Origin: Fimbriimonadales bacterium
GTDB taxonomy: Bacteria; Armatimonadota; Fimbriimonadia; Fimbriimonadales; GBS-DC
Reading direction: 5' to 3'
NCBI GenBank assembly: GCA_025060055.1
Contig: JANXCK010000042.1
Location: 1-16,244 of the forward strand
DNA: 16,244 nt
Positions within the stretch are counted from its first letter, which is position 1. Every line of letters begins with the position of its first letter. The translations under genes were made by a program, and so were the position numbers. Shown piece by piece: positions 1 to 7,266 of this stretch. The notes under the pieces are model-generated. The model ran no database searches. It was not told the DNA's origin and worked only from the letters and a program-made list of their open reading frames with translations.

Positions 1-133
1 GGTCTTTGCCTGCGACCTGAATCATCCATGTGAAAGGAATAGTGAACTCTTCCGCCACTTTGATATACTCTTGCGTGTAGCAGCGGGGATAGTCGGCTGC
101 TTCGCAGTCCAGAGTGATTGCTACGGTCGGCAT
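1..133 (-). CDS. Polysaccharide deacetylase-like protein, 5' end only
   Basis: The reverse strand reads from an ATG at 133 to the window edge without a stop, giving 44 residues that begin MPTVAITLDCEAADYPRCYT and end in TWMIQVAGKD. A beta-strand running into 'ITLDCE', then a helix and 'FTIPFTWMIQ', resembles the first strands of NodB-type polysaccharide deacetylases, where an Asp near the N-terminus binds metal and the next strand reads 'ATFF'. Such enzymes deacetylate N-acetylglucosamine polymers of the envelope. The start is supported by AGGAGG about ten bases upstream (positions 144-149, reverse strand). The gene points the same way as the beta-barrel gene at 730-4206 but about 600 bp of repeats separate them, so a shared transcript is doubtful. 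Only a fragment is visible, so the family is tentative; the reading frame itself is well supported by its start signal. Confidence 0.6.
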   Translation of the reverse strand, partial: MPTVAITLDCEAADYPRCYTQEYIKVAEEFTIPFTWMIQVAGKD

Positions 134-301
134 GGTTATCAATCCTCCTGCGCGTTAGTCGCGTCTTCAGTATTCGAGGCGAGGGATGCGATTCCTGCCG
201 TTTGTGTCGGGCTTTTTGCGGGGCTGAGTTCGAACTCAACGAGTCGAGGCGATTTCACATCGGAGGCGGTTATACCAGTCGGGGGTTCAAATGCCGTTGT
301 T

Positions 302-394
302 CCCTCACCCCCAGCCCCTCTCCTGCAGCGCGGGAGAGGAGAGCCAAATTCCCCCTCTCCCACGCGGTGGGAGAGGGGGACAAGGGGGTGAGGG
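302..394. repeat. Nested inverted repeat cluster
   Basis: Outer arms CCCTCACCCCC (302-312) and GGGGGTGAGGG (384-394) are a perfect 11-bp inverted repeat. Inside are two further hairpins: CCTCTCC/GGAGAGG (317-323 with 333-339) and a perfect 12-bp stem CCCCCTCTCCCA/TGGGAGAGGGGG (351-362 with 368-379) with a 5-base loop. The folded form would be a three-way junction. The same outer motif recurs at 579-696, which marks it as a dispersed non-coding repeat. Confidence 0.8.
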
Positions 395-455
395 CATAAC
401 GACGCTTGAAATCCCAATTGGTATTATACCGATCGGGGGTTCCAAGTAGCGCAGT

Positions 456-515
456 CGTCGGCGGGGATGCCGACGCTACGTGGAGCGCGTGTGTAGCGTC
501 AGCGTCTCGCTGACG
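456..515. repeat. Dispersed palindromic repeat, copy 1
   Basis: A 21-base unit (456-476) matches 13462-13482 at 20 of 21 positions. GCCGACGCTACG (469-480) is identical to 13423-13434, and an 18-base unit at 493-510 matches 13435-13452 with one mismatch. Within the copy, GACGCTAC pairs with GTAGCGTC, and CGTCAGCG-TCT-CGCTGACG (497-515) is a perfect 8-bp hairpin. The units are in a different order in the two copies. Confidence 0.75.
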
Positions 516-578
516 AACTGTGTCGCTGGGAACCCCGATTGGCAAGTGCATCCAAGATTAAATCGTCTCGTTTCACTA

Positions 579-696
579 CCCTCACCCCATAACCCCCTCT
601 CCCAGAGGGCGAGGGGGAAGCGTAGGGGCGAGGTGACCTCGCCCCTACCCCCTGACGGCTCCCCTCTCCTTCTGGGAGAGGGGCTGGGGGTGAGGG
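579..696. repeat. Nested inverted repeat cluster with long palindrome
   Basis: Outer arms CCCTCACCCC (579-588) and GGGGTGAGGG (687-696) repeat the motif seen at 302-394. The centre is a near-continuous palindrome, GTAGGGGCGAGGT (622-634), one base, then ACCTCGCCCCTAC (636-648): a perfect 13-bp stem. It lies about 35 bp past the stop of the beta-barrel gene, so it may protect or end that transcript, but it lacks a U-tract. Confidence 0.8.
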
Positions 697-729
697 TGAA
701 AAAGGGACTTCTAACTTTTGAGGCACTTA

Positions 730-3700
730 TTAGAACGGGCGTCGCCACTCCAGTACCAGTCGTTGCTGGTCGCGTGGGATGCTGGGGTCAGGACGGCGTT
801 CGTAGTGCGTCCACTGAAAACCGAACATCAGGTAGTTCTCAGAGTCCAGTTTGCGCTCGGTGGAGAGGAAAAAGGTGTGGGCGATGCTGTTGCGGTTGCC
901 GAAGCGCTCGGCGTCGACACGATAGCCCACGCTGTAGTGCAGGTTGTCGCTTTGGTGCGCGCTCAGTGTCAGCCCGCCGCGCCGCGTGCGCCGATTCTGC
1001 TGATCGTTCCACTCGATTCGGTAGTCGCCGCGCAGCGTGATGCGCGGTGTCCAGCGCCACTCTAAGCCCCATGCCGAGACGCCCGTCGGCTGCAAAATGC
1101 TGCCCAGCACCACGTGGGGGTTCGCCTGCTCGGGGTGCGTCTGGAACTCATGCGTAAGGGTCCATCGTCCGTCGAGTTTGTAGGCGATGTTGTAGTGGCG
1201 CACCAGAAACAGCCTGCCATCTTGGTAAGTGCGCGTTTTGTAGTGCAGGCTGTAGCGCAGCTGCGGGTGGGGTGGCGATTCGATTTGATAGTAGCGATCG
1301 ACGGCGCGTCCCTGACCGGGCACATACAGCCCCACATAGCCGCCAGCGAGCTTGTGCCCAAGCAGCACTGCCTGCGCGGTGAAGTGTTTGTTCTCTTGTT
1401 GCCACGCGCCCCGATCGGCGAGTGCGCCGTAGCGAAACTCGAACTGCAGCTCGCGCAACCCCAGAAAATGGAACGGTTTCGCGCTTTGAATCACCACTTG
1501 GCTTTGGGCGCGGGTGTTTGTGCGGTCGATTCGATGTTCTTGGTAGGCGCCGCCAACGCTAAGCACTCCGAAGGCGGTCTGCGTGAGTCCTGCGGACAGC
1601 ACGCGGCTGCCATTCGTGCCCTCTTTCGCGTTGCGAGTCTCGGAGAAGGTGAGCTTGGCGCCGGGTTTGAGTTCGTACTCGAAGCCGATTTGCTGTGCGC
1701 TCTCGTCGGGGGCACCATCACGCTGTGCCTCCATATGCGCGAACTGAAGTTTCACGCGCGGGTTGAGCGTGTAGGCAGTCTGGTAGTGGCGGTAGCGTTC
1801 GCTGGGCGCGCCCGTCGCCGTCGTGCGCCGTTCTTCCAGCGCGAGGTTCAGGTTGCGCCACGCGCTGCTGGTAAATCGCCAGAACGCCGTGTCCTGATAG
1901 AGGGGGTTCGCCAGCGAGCCGCCGATGCGCCTGCGCTCCTGATACGCATTCAGCTGCCCCCAGCCCAGCTGGTACTGCAGGTCGTTGCGGTCATACTCGT
2001 CTTGGTAGAGCCGTTCCAGCGTCTTGTCCGACTGATACTCGTCTTGCTGGCGTCCCAGAGCGAGGTTCTTGAACGGTTGCCACGTAAAACGGTAGCGCTG
2101 GCGGCGGTTGTGAACCTTTTCCAGCGGGTTGCGGGCGTGGAAGCCGAACAGCTCCAGCTGGAAATTCGGCACAGGACGCAGTTTCGCCGTCCAATCGTGC
2201 TGATTGTAGCCGCGCAGTTGCGCAAAGAGCTCGCGTTCTGGGTCTGCCAAGTCGTGGGCGCGTGCGAAATCGGCATCGACCTGACGCTGGTGATAGTGCA
2301 GCTCTACCCACGGGTGAATCAGGCGTGCGCTGGTGCGGTACAGCCCCGCGCCGATTTCGCGCACGCGCATCTGCGAGACCGCCAGCCCGAACTGCTTGGT
2401 AGTGATGGTGGCGTCCCAGTCGAAGCGGGAAAGCCCCTGCTCGTTGTGGAAGAGTGCCTGCTCGATGCGCGTGAGGTCGCGCAGGCGCCCAAAGGTGGGG
2501 GCAATATTGCGCTCATGCAGGCGCAGTTGCAAAGTGGGCGTGCGCAGTTGCCACTGGACGCCTCGAAGTTCGCCCTCGCCGACGCGGTTCGCGGTCTCAT
2601 AACGGCGCAGCTGCAGACTCGTGTCCTTAGTGGGTTTGAGTTCCACGCGCTGCAGGGTGCGCTCCAAGCCCTGCTCGCGCATCAACAGGGGCACATCGTG
2701 GTTTGGGTCGAACGGCAGCGCGTTTGCTGTGTCGTGGAACTGGCGCACCTCATCCACGAGTCGCTGCTGCTCTTGGGGCGCGAGGTTGGGTAGCTTGCCG
2801 AATTCTGGCGAGACCACACGGCGCGTATGCTCCACGACCACATGTTCCGTCTCGATTTTGAGGTTTTCGCGCTCCAGTTTGCCCGTCGGCGATTGGATGT
2901 TCTGTTCGGCGGCGGCGAGTTTGAAGTTCGGTTGCGTGATTTCGAGCTGCGTCTGGTCGCGTTGCATGCCGACCTCGCGGGCGAGTTGCTCTTTGTCGCT
3001 TTCGGCGAGGTCGCCGAAGCGAGTGAAGCCCTCGCCGACGCGCTGTTGGAGGCGCGACGCTTTCAGCCAGGGCAGCTCAAGGGCGTAGTGGTCGCGCTCG
3101 ATTCGCGCTGCGCCCTGCTTGAGCAGCAGCTGCTCCCAGCGGAGCGTGCTGTGGGGCGCGAACTGCAGGCTGGAGGTCAGCTGTTCACGCACTAAGCCGC
3201 GCTCGCGCTCCCAGTCGCCTTTCTGCGGGTCGCCCAAGTCTTTGAAACGCTGGAACGCCGCGCTCGCCTCGCGCCGCGTCCAGTTCAGGTTCAGCCAGCG
3301 GCTGCTCAGCTGCCAGCCCTGTTGTTCAATATCGCCCTTATCGTCCTGAATGCGCAGTCGGGTCTGCTGGAATGTCGCACTGCCAAGGTTCAGCCCGACT
3401 GTGTAATCGAAGCGTTTGATGCCGCGCTCACGCTCCCACGCCGCGAGTTGATTGGCATCCAATCCGCTCTGCTGTCCCAGCATTTTTTGTGCCGAGAACC
3501 CCTTGCCGATGTCCTGATAGTTCGCGCGTAGCTGCAACGCGCCCGCGTTCAGCTGCAGTTGCTGCACGATAAACTGTGCGGTCTCAGACGGGGCGAGGTT
3601 CGGCTTTTGGGGATCACGCGTGTTGGGCGCGGCGAAGGCGTGAACCGCCTCGCGCGAGCCAACGAAAAAGTAGCCCTGCAAGCTCGCGCCCCCGAAGCGC

Positions 3701-4206
3701 AGCGCATTATGCAACCCATAGGCACTGAGGCGATACGCTATACCGTCCTGTGCGGTCTCCGTGATGCCAGGCATATACAGCGCGTGGAGGCTACCTCCCT
3801 GCCCCAACGAAAGCGACAGGAGGGGCAACGCGCTCACGATACTCTCGCGTTTGCCCTGCGGGTTGTAGCGGTAGTAAATCTGGATGGTAGAGATACGGCG
3901 TACGGGTTGCGCAAACCCTACGCTGCCCGACGCATAATCGATCCAGTAGTCCTGCTCGCGCTGCAAGCGTTTGCCGTCCACATAGACCGACTCGGAGTAG
4001 GGGATAATCGGTGCGAAGCGGGTCATGTAGCCGCCGCGCGTGCCGTTGCCTGGCAGCAGGTCAGCGGTCGCTTCGCCGATGACGCTGGAGGCAGTCGGCG
4101 TGGGCGATTTGAGCGCGCCGCTCAAGTCCAGCAGCGGCGCGACCGACTCTTGCGCTGAGACGCTCAGCGCAAGCGCAATCAACCCGACCAGCGCGGTTCG
4201 TCGCAT
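730..4206 (-). CDS. Large putative outer-membrane beta-barrel protein with internal repeats
   Basis: About 1,158 residues. The N-terminus (MRRTALVGLIALALSVSAQ) is a clear signal peptide with cleavage likely after SVSA. A segment near residues 75-115 ('YVDGKRL..DYWIDYASGSVGF') resembles short beta-domains found before barrels in outer-membrane proteins. The body alternates polar and aromatic residues and the last residue is Phe (LEWRRPF), as expected for BAM-inserted barrels. A degenerate unit recurs about every 75-80 residues, with the pattern F-x-x-x-x-D/N-L-x...E...G-L/M-x-R, anchored near residues 239, 320, 396, 471, 574 and 649 (numbered from the ATG at 4212). The start at 4206 is preferred because GGCGG sits seven bases upstream; the ATG at 4212 is only one base from it. 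It begins 34 bp after the anti-sigma gene, so co-transcription is likely. I do not recognise a named family. GC is high, as in the mre genes. Confidence 0.75.
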   Translation of the reverse strand: MRRTALVGLIALALSVSAQESVAPLLDLSGALKSPTPTASSVIGEATADLLPGNGTRGGYMTRFAPIIPYSESVYVDGKRLQREQDYWIDYASGSVGFAQPVRRISTIQIYYRYNPQGKRESIVSALPLLSLSLGQGGSLHALYMPGITETAQDGIAYRLSAYGLHNALRFGGASLQGYFFVGSREAVHAFAAPNTRDPQKPNLAPSETAQFIVQQLQLNAGALQLRANYQDIGKGFSAQKMLGQQSGLDANQLAAWERERGIKRFDYTVGLNLGSATFQQTRLRIQDDKGDIEQQGWQLSSRWLNLNWTRREASAAFQRFKDLGDPQKGDWERERGLVREQLTSSLQFAPHSTLRWEQLLLKQGAARIERDHYALELPWLKASRLQQRVGEGFTRFGDLAESDKEQLAREVGMQRDQTQLEITQPNFKLAAAEQNIQSPTGKLERENLKIETEHVVVEHTRRVVSPEFGKLPNLAPQEQQRLVDEVRQFHDTANALPFDPNHDVPLLMREQGLERTLQRVELKPTKDTSLQLRRYETANRVGEGELRGVQWQLRTPTLQLRLHERNIAPTFGRLRDLTRIEQALFHNEQGLSRFDWDATITTKQFGLAVSQMRVREIGAGLYRTSARLIHPWVELHYHQRQVDADFARAHDLADPERELFAQLRGYNQHDWTAKLRPVPNFQLELFGFHARNPLEKVHNRRQRYRFTWQPFKNLALGRQQDEYQSDKTLERLYQDEYDRNDLQYQLGWGQLNAYQERRRIGGSLANPLYQDTAFWRFTSSAWRNLNLALEERRTTATGAPSERYRHYQTAYTLNPRVKLQFAHMEAQRDGAPDESAQQIGFEYELKPGAKLTFSETRNAKEGTNGSRVLSAGLTQTAFGVLSVGGAYQEHRIDRTNTRAQSQVVIQSAKPFHFLGLRELQFEFRYGALADRGAWQQENKHFTAQAVLLGHKLAGGYVGLYVPGQGRAVDRYYQIESPPHPQLRYSLHYKTRTYQDGRLFLVRHYNIAYKLDGRWTLTHEFQTHPEQANPHVVLGSILQPTGVSAWGLEWRWTPRITLRGDYRIEWNDQQNRRTRRGGLTLSAHQSDNLHYSVGYRVDAERFGNRNSIAHTFFLSTERKLDSENYLMFGFQWTHYERRPDPSIPRDQQRLVLEWRRPF

Positions 4207-4240
4207 ACGCATCCCGCCTTTAGTTCAGACACCTTGCCTC

Positions 4241-5080
4241 TTATTCCAACTCCACAATCACGATCGGTATGAGGAAGCGACGTTTTTCGGCTTCGCGCTG
4301 CGCGGTGCCAGCAATCTGCTGGCGGTCTTCCTCGCGCAGTTGCTGGCGCAGTTGCTGCAGTCGTTCGGCTAAGTCGGCTGCGGCGGATACGGCAGCGGGG
4401 CGCGGGGGCGGCGCAGGTGTGCTGGGCACAAGCGCAGGCTGCTCGTGAGCTTCGGCGACCTCGGTGACAACCGTCGGCGGTGCGCTGGCTATCGGCACGA
4501 ACTGGGGCGCAGGTGTGCTGGGCACAATCACGGGGGGTACGGCATCGGGTGCATTAGAGAGCGGGCTGAGGCGCGTGTGCGCCATCCAGCGCGGGGCGGG
4601 CGTCGCCGTGCGGAAAGTCGGAGCAGACCCCAGCTGGACGACAAGGGGCGTGCGGGGCGATAGGTTGCTAAGCGCGTCACGGCTTTCAGGCACGGGCACG
4701 GTCACCTCGACGCGCGGTACGCCCACCTTGACCGCCACCGAGTGTTTCGCCTCGTCGCGTGGCAGCGTCCACCAACTCAACAGCAGCCCCACACCCAGCG
4801 CAGGCGCGAGAACGCGCCAGTTCGGCACAAACCGATGCGGCAGGCTCCGACGGCGCGTGGTGGACGCCAAAATCCGCTCCCGCAACTGCGGCGGAGGCAA
4901 CTCGCGCGGCAACCGACGCACCGAATCACCCACCAATTGCCACACCTGAACCGTCGCCCGACACGCGTCGCAGCGTGCCAAATGCGCCTCTACCGCGTTC
5001 TCGTCGAACGGATTCAATACTCCGTCCACATAAAGGCTCAGTTTTTCCTCCCATTCAGGACAGTGGAGCGTTCTGCCCAT
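4241..5080 (-). CDS. Membrane-anchored zinc-finger anti-sigma factor
   Basis: 279 residues. The N-terminal domain holds the HX3CX2C zinc-binding anti-sigma motif (H33-C37-C40, 'VEAHLARCDAC') with an extra His6/Cys7, typical of ZAS-type factors that hold an ECF sigma factor at the membrane. One membrane helix follows at about residues 88-106 (VLAPALGVGLLLSWWTLP), after a basic stretch, so the N-terminus is cytoplasmic. The outer part is Pro/Ala/Val-rich, with a 22-bp exact direct repeat (4410-4431 and 4506-4527) that encodes VPSTPAP twice. A Gln/Arg-rich helix that may be a coiled coil comes near the C-terminus. The start has AGAGGCG just upstream. Unusually, no sigma gene sits next to it: upstream is gene-free. 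It leads into the beta-barrel gene, suggesting that envelope state and this protein are linked. The motif is clear; the partner sigma is unknown. Confidence 0.85.
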   Translation of the reverse strand: MGRTLHCPEWEEKLSLYVDGVLNPFDENAVEAHLARCDACRATVQVWQLVGDSVRRLPRELPPPQLRERILASTTRRRSLPHRFVPNWRVLAPALGVGLLLSWWTLPRDEAKHSVAVKVGVPRVEVTVPVPESRDALSNLSPRTPLVVQLGSAPTFRTATPAPRWMAHTRLSPLSNAPDAVPPVIVPSTPAPQFVPIASAPPTVVTEVAEAHEQPALVPSTPAPPPRPAAVSAAADLAERLQQLRQQLREEDRQQIAGTAQREAEKRRFLIPIVIVELE

Positions 5081-5113
5081 CGTTCACGCCTCTGTCTACT
5101 TAGACGGTTTTGC

Positions 5114-5131
5114 ATGCGGATTGTACCGCAT
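5114..5131 (-). promoter_or_regulatory. Possible promoter -10 inside an inverted repeat, upstream of anti-sigma gene
   Basis: ATGCGG (5114-5119) and CCGCAT (5126-5131) form a perfect 6-bp inverted repeat whose loop contains TACAAT on the reverse strand (5120-5125), a fair -10 box about 40 bp before the anti-sigma start. No good -35 box is visible at the right distance, so this may be an operator, an ECF-type promoter or chance. Confidence 0.25.
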
Positions 5132-5424
5132 CGAGCCGTGAATTGCAGCGTCGGCGTCCTCGCTGCGTAGGATGTAAAGAACCTTTGGTGGCAGCGCACA
5201 GATTCTAACGCCTTGCGGATTGCTTCTGTGATGTGTCTGATGTCGTAGCGTCGCGTGTTAGCCTCCTTGCGAAACAGCGCGAAGCGCACCTGTTTGTGGG
5301 TTTTGGGCAGCGAGAGGCTGAGGTGGGACACGCCACAGCCTCGTTGCAGCTAAGGAGATGCAGGTGACATTATTGTAAACGATTGGCGTCGCAGAAGTCA
5401 AGGGGTATGCCCGCTCAGAGTCTC

Positions 5425-5456
5425 AAAGGTTTACATTCTCTCTGTAAACTTTTTTT
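5425..5456 (+). terminator. Hairpin with T-tract; possible terminator or operator
   Basis: GTTTACA (5429-5435), a 7-base loop, then TGTAAAC (5443-5449) is a perfect stem that extends outward to about 11 bp with one G-U pair, and seven T follow on the plus strand. It looks like a weak intrinsic terminator, but no plus-strand gene lies upstream. The same heptamer TGTAAAC also occurs at 5374-5380, so a repressor site is the alternative. Confidence 0.35.
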
Positions 5457-5529
5457 ACACCACGCACGGCGAGGCGCCGACGCGACAAAGCAGAACTTCT
5501 TATACAGTCTCTGAGTTCGCGGTCTGAGA

Positions 5530-5670
5530 GACTGTTTATGAAATAGACGGCTGAAGCCGTTCCTGTGCAGACGAAGCCCGCCTGCGCGGGCTAAAAGCCG
5601 ACGCAGGTCGGCTTGGTTTGTACAGCAACGGCTTCAGCCGTTGGGTGCATCCGCCATTTCTTAAACAGTC
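5530..5670. mobile_element. MITE/REP-like element with terminal inverted repeats
   Basis: The ends are imperfect inverted repeats, GACTGTTTATGAAAT (from 5530) against the reverse complement of 5656-5670, with 14 of 15 matches and 16 of 20 over the longer arm. Inside lie palindromic arms ACGGCTGAAGCCGT (5547-5560) and AACGGCTTCAGCCGTT (5627-5642), which can fold alone or pair with each other. A near-direct repeat, ACAGTC(T/G)CTGAG, occurs just outside or at the ends (5504-5515 and 5666-5677). No transposase is encoded, so the element would be non-autonomous. It ends 43 bp from the stop of the methyltransferase gene, at the left edge of the defence island. Confidence 0.6.
5575..5614. repeat. 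Twin hairpins with complementary loops
   Basis: Two perfect hairpins stand side by side: AGCCCGC-CTGC-GCGGGCT (5575-5592) and AAGCCGAC-GCAG-GTCGGCTT (5595-5614). Their four-base loops, CTGC and GCAG, are exact complements, so a loop-loop contact is possible in RNA or single-stranded DNA. They form the core of the MITE/REP-like element. Confidence 0.75.
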
Positions 5671-5712
5671 GCTGAGTGCAGGGAAGCACTTGTGTATCAG
5701 CGTAATCCTGTG

Positions 5713-7266
5713 CTACAGGTTAGCATCGTAGTCCACAGCCGTCTCGAACAACGCCAGTTGAACTACAACATTCTTACGCGGCTGCGTCTGCTCGGTACAG
5801 AGGCGCTCGAACATCTGCAGCGCGCTGAGAAACCACTCCTGCGAAGGCTCCCAATCAGCGGTAGTGCAGCTTGCCGAGCGTAGTAGCTCGCCCACGAAGT
5901 GAAGATAAAGCAGGTTCCGTGTCCCGTTGCTTGCCTGCGCTCCGACAGCCTGATAGGCTCGCTCCAGAGCATCCGAGGGAGAGTGAGAAAGCGCATCGAA
6001 CGGCTGGTCCTGCTTCTGGCAAATCAGCACTAAGTCCATGTCAAGGGCTTGCTTGTTGCGAATGTGCGGATTTACACGATACTCGCTTTGCACAGGGAAG
6101 AAGTCCACCAACCGAAACCCGCTACGTTGCACAGCCTGAAAAACTGTCCACCAAGCACGCGGGTTCATATGATGAAAGGTAAAAACGAGTTTGCCCTCGG
6201 GTTTCAGTACACGATATGCTTCACGAAACACCGCTTCTAACAACCTCAGGTAGTCCTCTTCGTTTTTGCCTTGTCCTTTGTTCACGACAGCTTCGCCCTC
6301 GGTCGGTACCAGTTCGCTTTGGAAATAAGGGTGTTTTACAAGCCGCGCCAGCCATACATAGAAAAAGTTGGACAACTCTGAGTAATGCACATTGTCGTAG
6401 TATGGTGGATCGGTCACCACAAGGTTCACGCTGGCATCTGGTAAAGCATCGAGTCGCGCCGAGTCGCCACAAAGTAGCAACGCGCTACGCTCCGTCCGCA
6501 GAAGTTCCTCATAACTGGCGACGAGGTGAGCTGAGATGGTTTCCTGCTGCATGTAGTGAGTGATTACCTGCCCCGATCGATTCTTATAGCGCTCGAACGG
6601 TTCCTGACAGTACAGCTTGGCGTTGCGATACCTGCGATAACAGTTCACGAAAGTGCCGACTCCCTCCTCGCCTACGCCCCAGACATTGTTCTCAACAGGC
6701 ATCGTAGTGAGGGGCATCGCATGGTAGTTGAATAGGTGATGGAGTTTTCGATGTGGGTAGTTGTAGGGGGTCATCATGTTGTTATATTCAAGCATATTAG
6801 ACAGAACGGTATAGAAGCGGTTCCGATATTCTTCTTCCTCTCCAATCCAGTATGCCACAGGGTTTATATCGCAGCCTATCACACGCATTCCGATTCGATT
6901 CGCTTCCACAAGAGTCGTTCCGCCTCCCATAAATGGGTCGAGAATGATCCAGTCGCTTAGATTGTGATTTTGAAAGTGGGGAGCGGAGGGATCCAGATCG
7001 CCCAGAGCGTTGTTCGCAAGGAGCGTGCCGCGTAATTCGGGGTGCGTCGCTAACAGCAGGATAGCGCGAAACAGCGTTCCGGGGCGTCGCGCCCACCACT
7101 TGTGCAGGGAATAAATCGGGCGGTAGTGTTGACGCTTCCCTGTCTCATCCTGTGCGAGCTTACTGATAAGCTGCTCAACTTCCAAGCTCGGAGCGAGTCG
7201 CCTTTCACTCTTGCTCGTCTGGTTCGTAGAAGAGGCACTCCTCGCTAGGTTTGGGTATCTGGTCAT
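5713..7266 (-). CDS. DNA amino-methyltransferase (DPPY type, DUF1156-like) of the RM system
   Basis: 517 residues. It would transfer a methyl group from S-adenosylmethionine to an exocyclic amino group of A or C, protecting host DNA from the adjacent endonuclease. Visible motifs are an N-terminal 'YSLHKWWARRP' (about 52-62), the SAM-binding DPFMGGGTTL (110-119) followed by 'GCDINP', and catalytic DPPYYDNVHY (286-295). 'WWARRP' plus 'DPPYYDNVHYSELSNFFYVW' recalls DUF1156-type methylases. There is no PC/ENV pair as in C5-cytosine enzymes. The start at ATG 7266 is chosen because AAGGAG lies seven bases upstream; it is inside the endonuclease gene, giving a 62-bp overlap and probable translational coupling. 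If the site were RGCGCY, as for HaeII, the only amino target present in every site would be cytosine, implying N4-methylcytosine (inference). GC is lower than in the flanking host genes. Confidence 0.85.
   Translation of the reverse strand: MTRYPNLARSASSTNQTSKSERRLAPSLEVEQLISKLAQDETGKRQHYRPIYSLHKWWARRPGTLFRAILLLATHPELRGTLLANNALGDLDPSAPHFQNHNLSDWIILDPFMGGGTTLVEANRIGMRVIGCDINPVAYWIGEEEEYRNRFYTVLSNMLEYNNMMTPYNYPHRKLHHLFNYHAMPLTTMPVENNVWGVGEEGVGTFVNCYRRYRNAKLYCQEPFERYKNRSGQVITHYMQQETISAHLVASYEELLRTERSALLLCGDSARLDALPDASVNLVVTDPPYYDNVHYSELSNFFYVWLARLVKHPYFQSELVPTEGEAVVNKGQGKNEEDYLRLLEAVFREAYRVLKPEGKLVFTFHHMNPRAWWTVFQAVQRSGFRLVDFFPVQSEYRVNPHIRNKQALDMDLVLICQKQDQPFDALSHSPSDALERAYQAVGAQASNGTRNLLYLHFVGELLRSASCTTADWEPSQEWFLSALQMFERLCTEQTQPRKNVVVQLALFETAVDYDANL

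Larger units (their letters stand above)
134..729. other. Gene-free repeat-rich intergenic region
   Basis: No convincing gene lies in these ~600 bases. The open frames crossing it are low-complexity translations of C-rich/G-rich inverted repeats. It holds the ribosome binding site of the deacetylase-like gene (144-149), two nested inverted-repeat clusters (302-394 and 579-696), a dispersed palindromic repeat (456-515), and a direct repeat 'TATACC..TCGGGGGTTC' at about 271-290 and 425-442, with a partial inverted copy at 529-540. The strong stems just past the end of the beta-barrel gene could help end its transcript, but none has a T-tract. Confidence 0.7.
5081..5712. other. Gene-free region at the left edge of the defence island
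   Basis: I see no credible gene here; a 97-residue frame on the minus strand (5038-5331) overlaps the anti-sigma gene and has no recognisable features. The stretch holds a small inverted repeat in front of the anti-sigma gene (5114-5131), a TGTAAAC motif (5374-5380), a T-tailed hairpin (5425-5456), a 15-base fragment (5476-5490) matching 13475-13489 at 14 positions, and the MITE/REP-like element (5504-5677). Confidence 0.6.

Noticed and set aside
302..696. CRISPR array
   Set aside because: Repeats are inverted and nested with no regular spacers, and no cas genes are present in the window.
480..1040. 186-codon plus-strand frame
   Set aside because: It translates the palindromic repeats and then the antisense of the barrel gene; composition is Arg/Ser/Cys-rich with no family signs.
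1114..2793. Long open frame on the plus strand (559 codons)
   Set aside because: It lies fully antisense to the barrel gene; its length follows from the high GC of that gene. No ribosome binding site or recognisable domain.
5038..5331. 97-codon minus-strand frame before the anti-sigma gene
   Set aside because: It overlaps the anti-sigma start, shows no sigma-factor motif and has no clear start signal; a missing ECF sigma gene was looked for here and not found.
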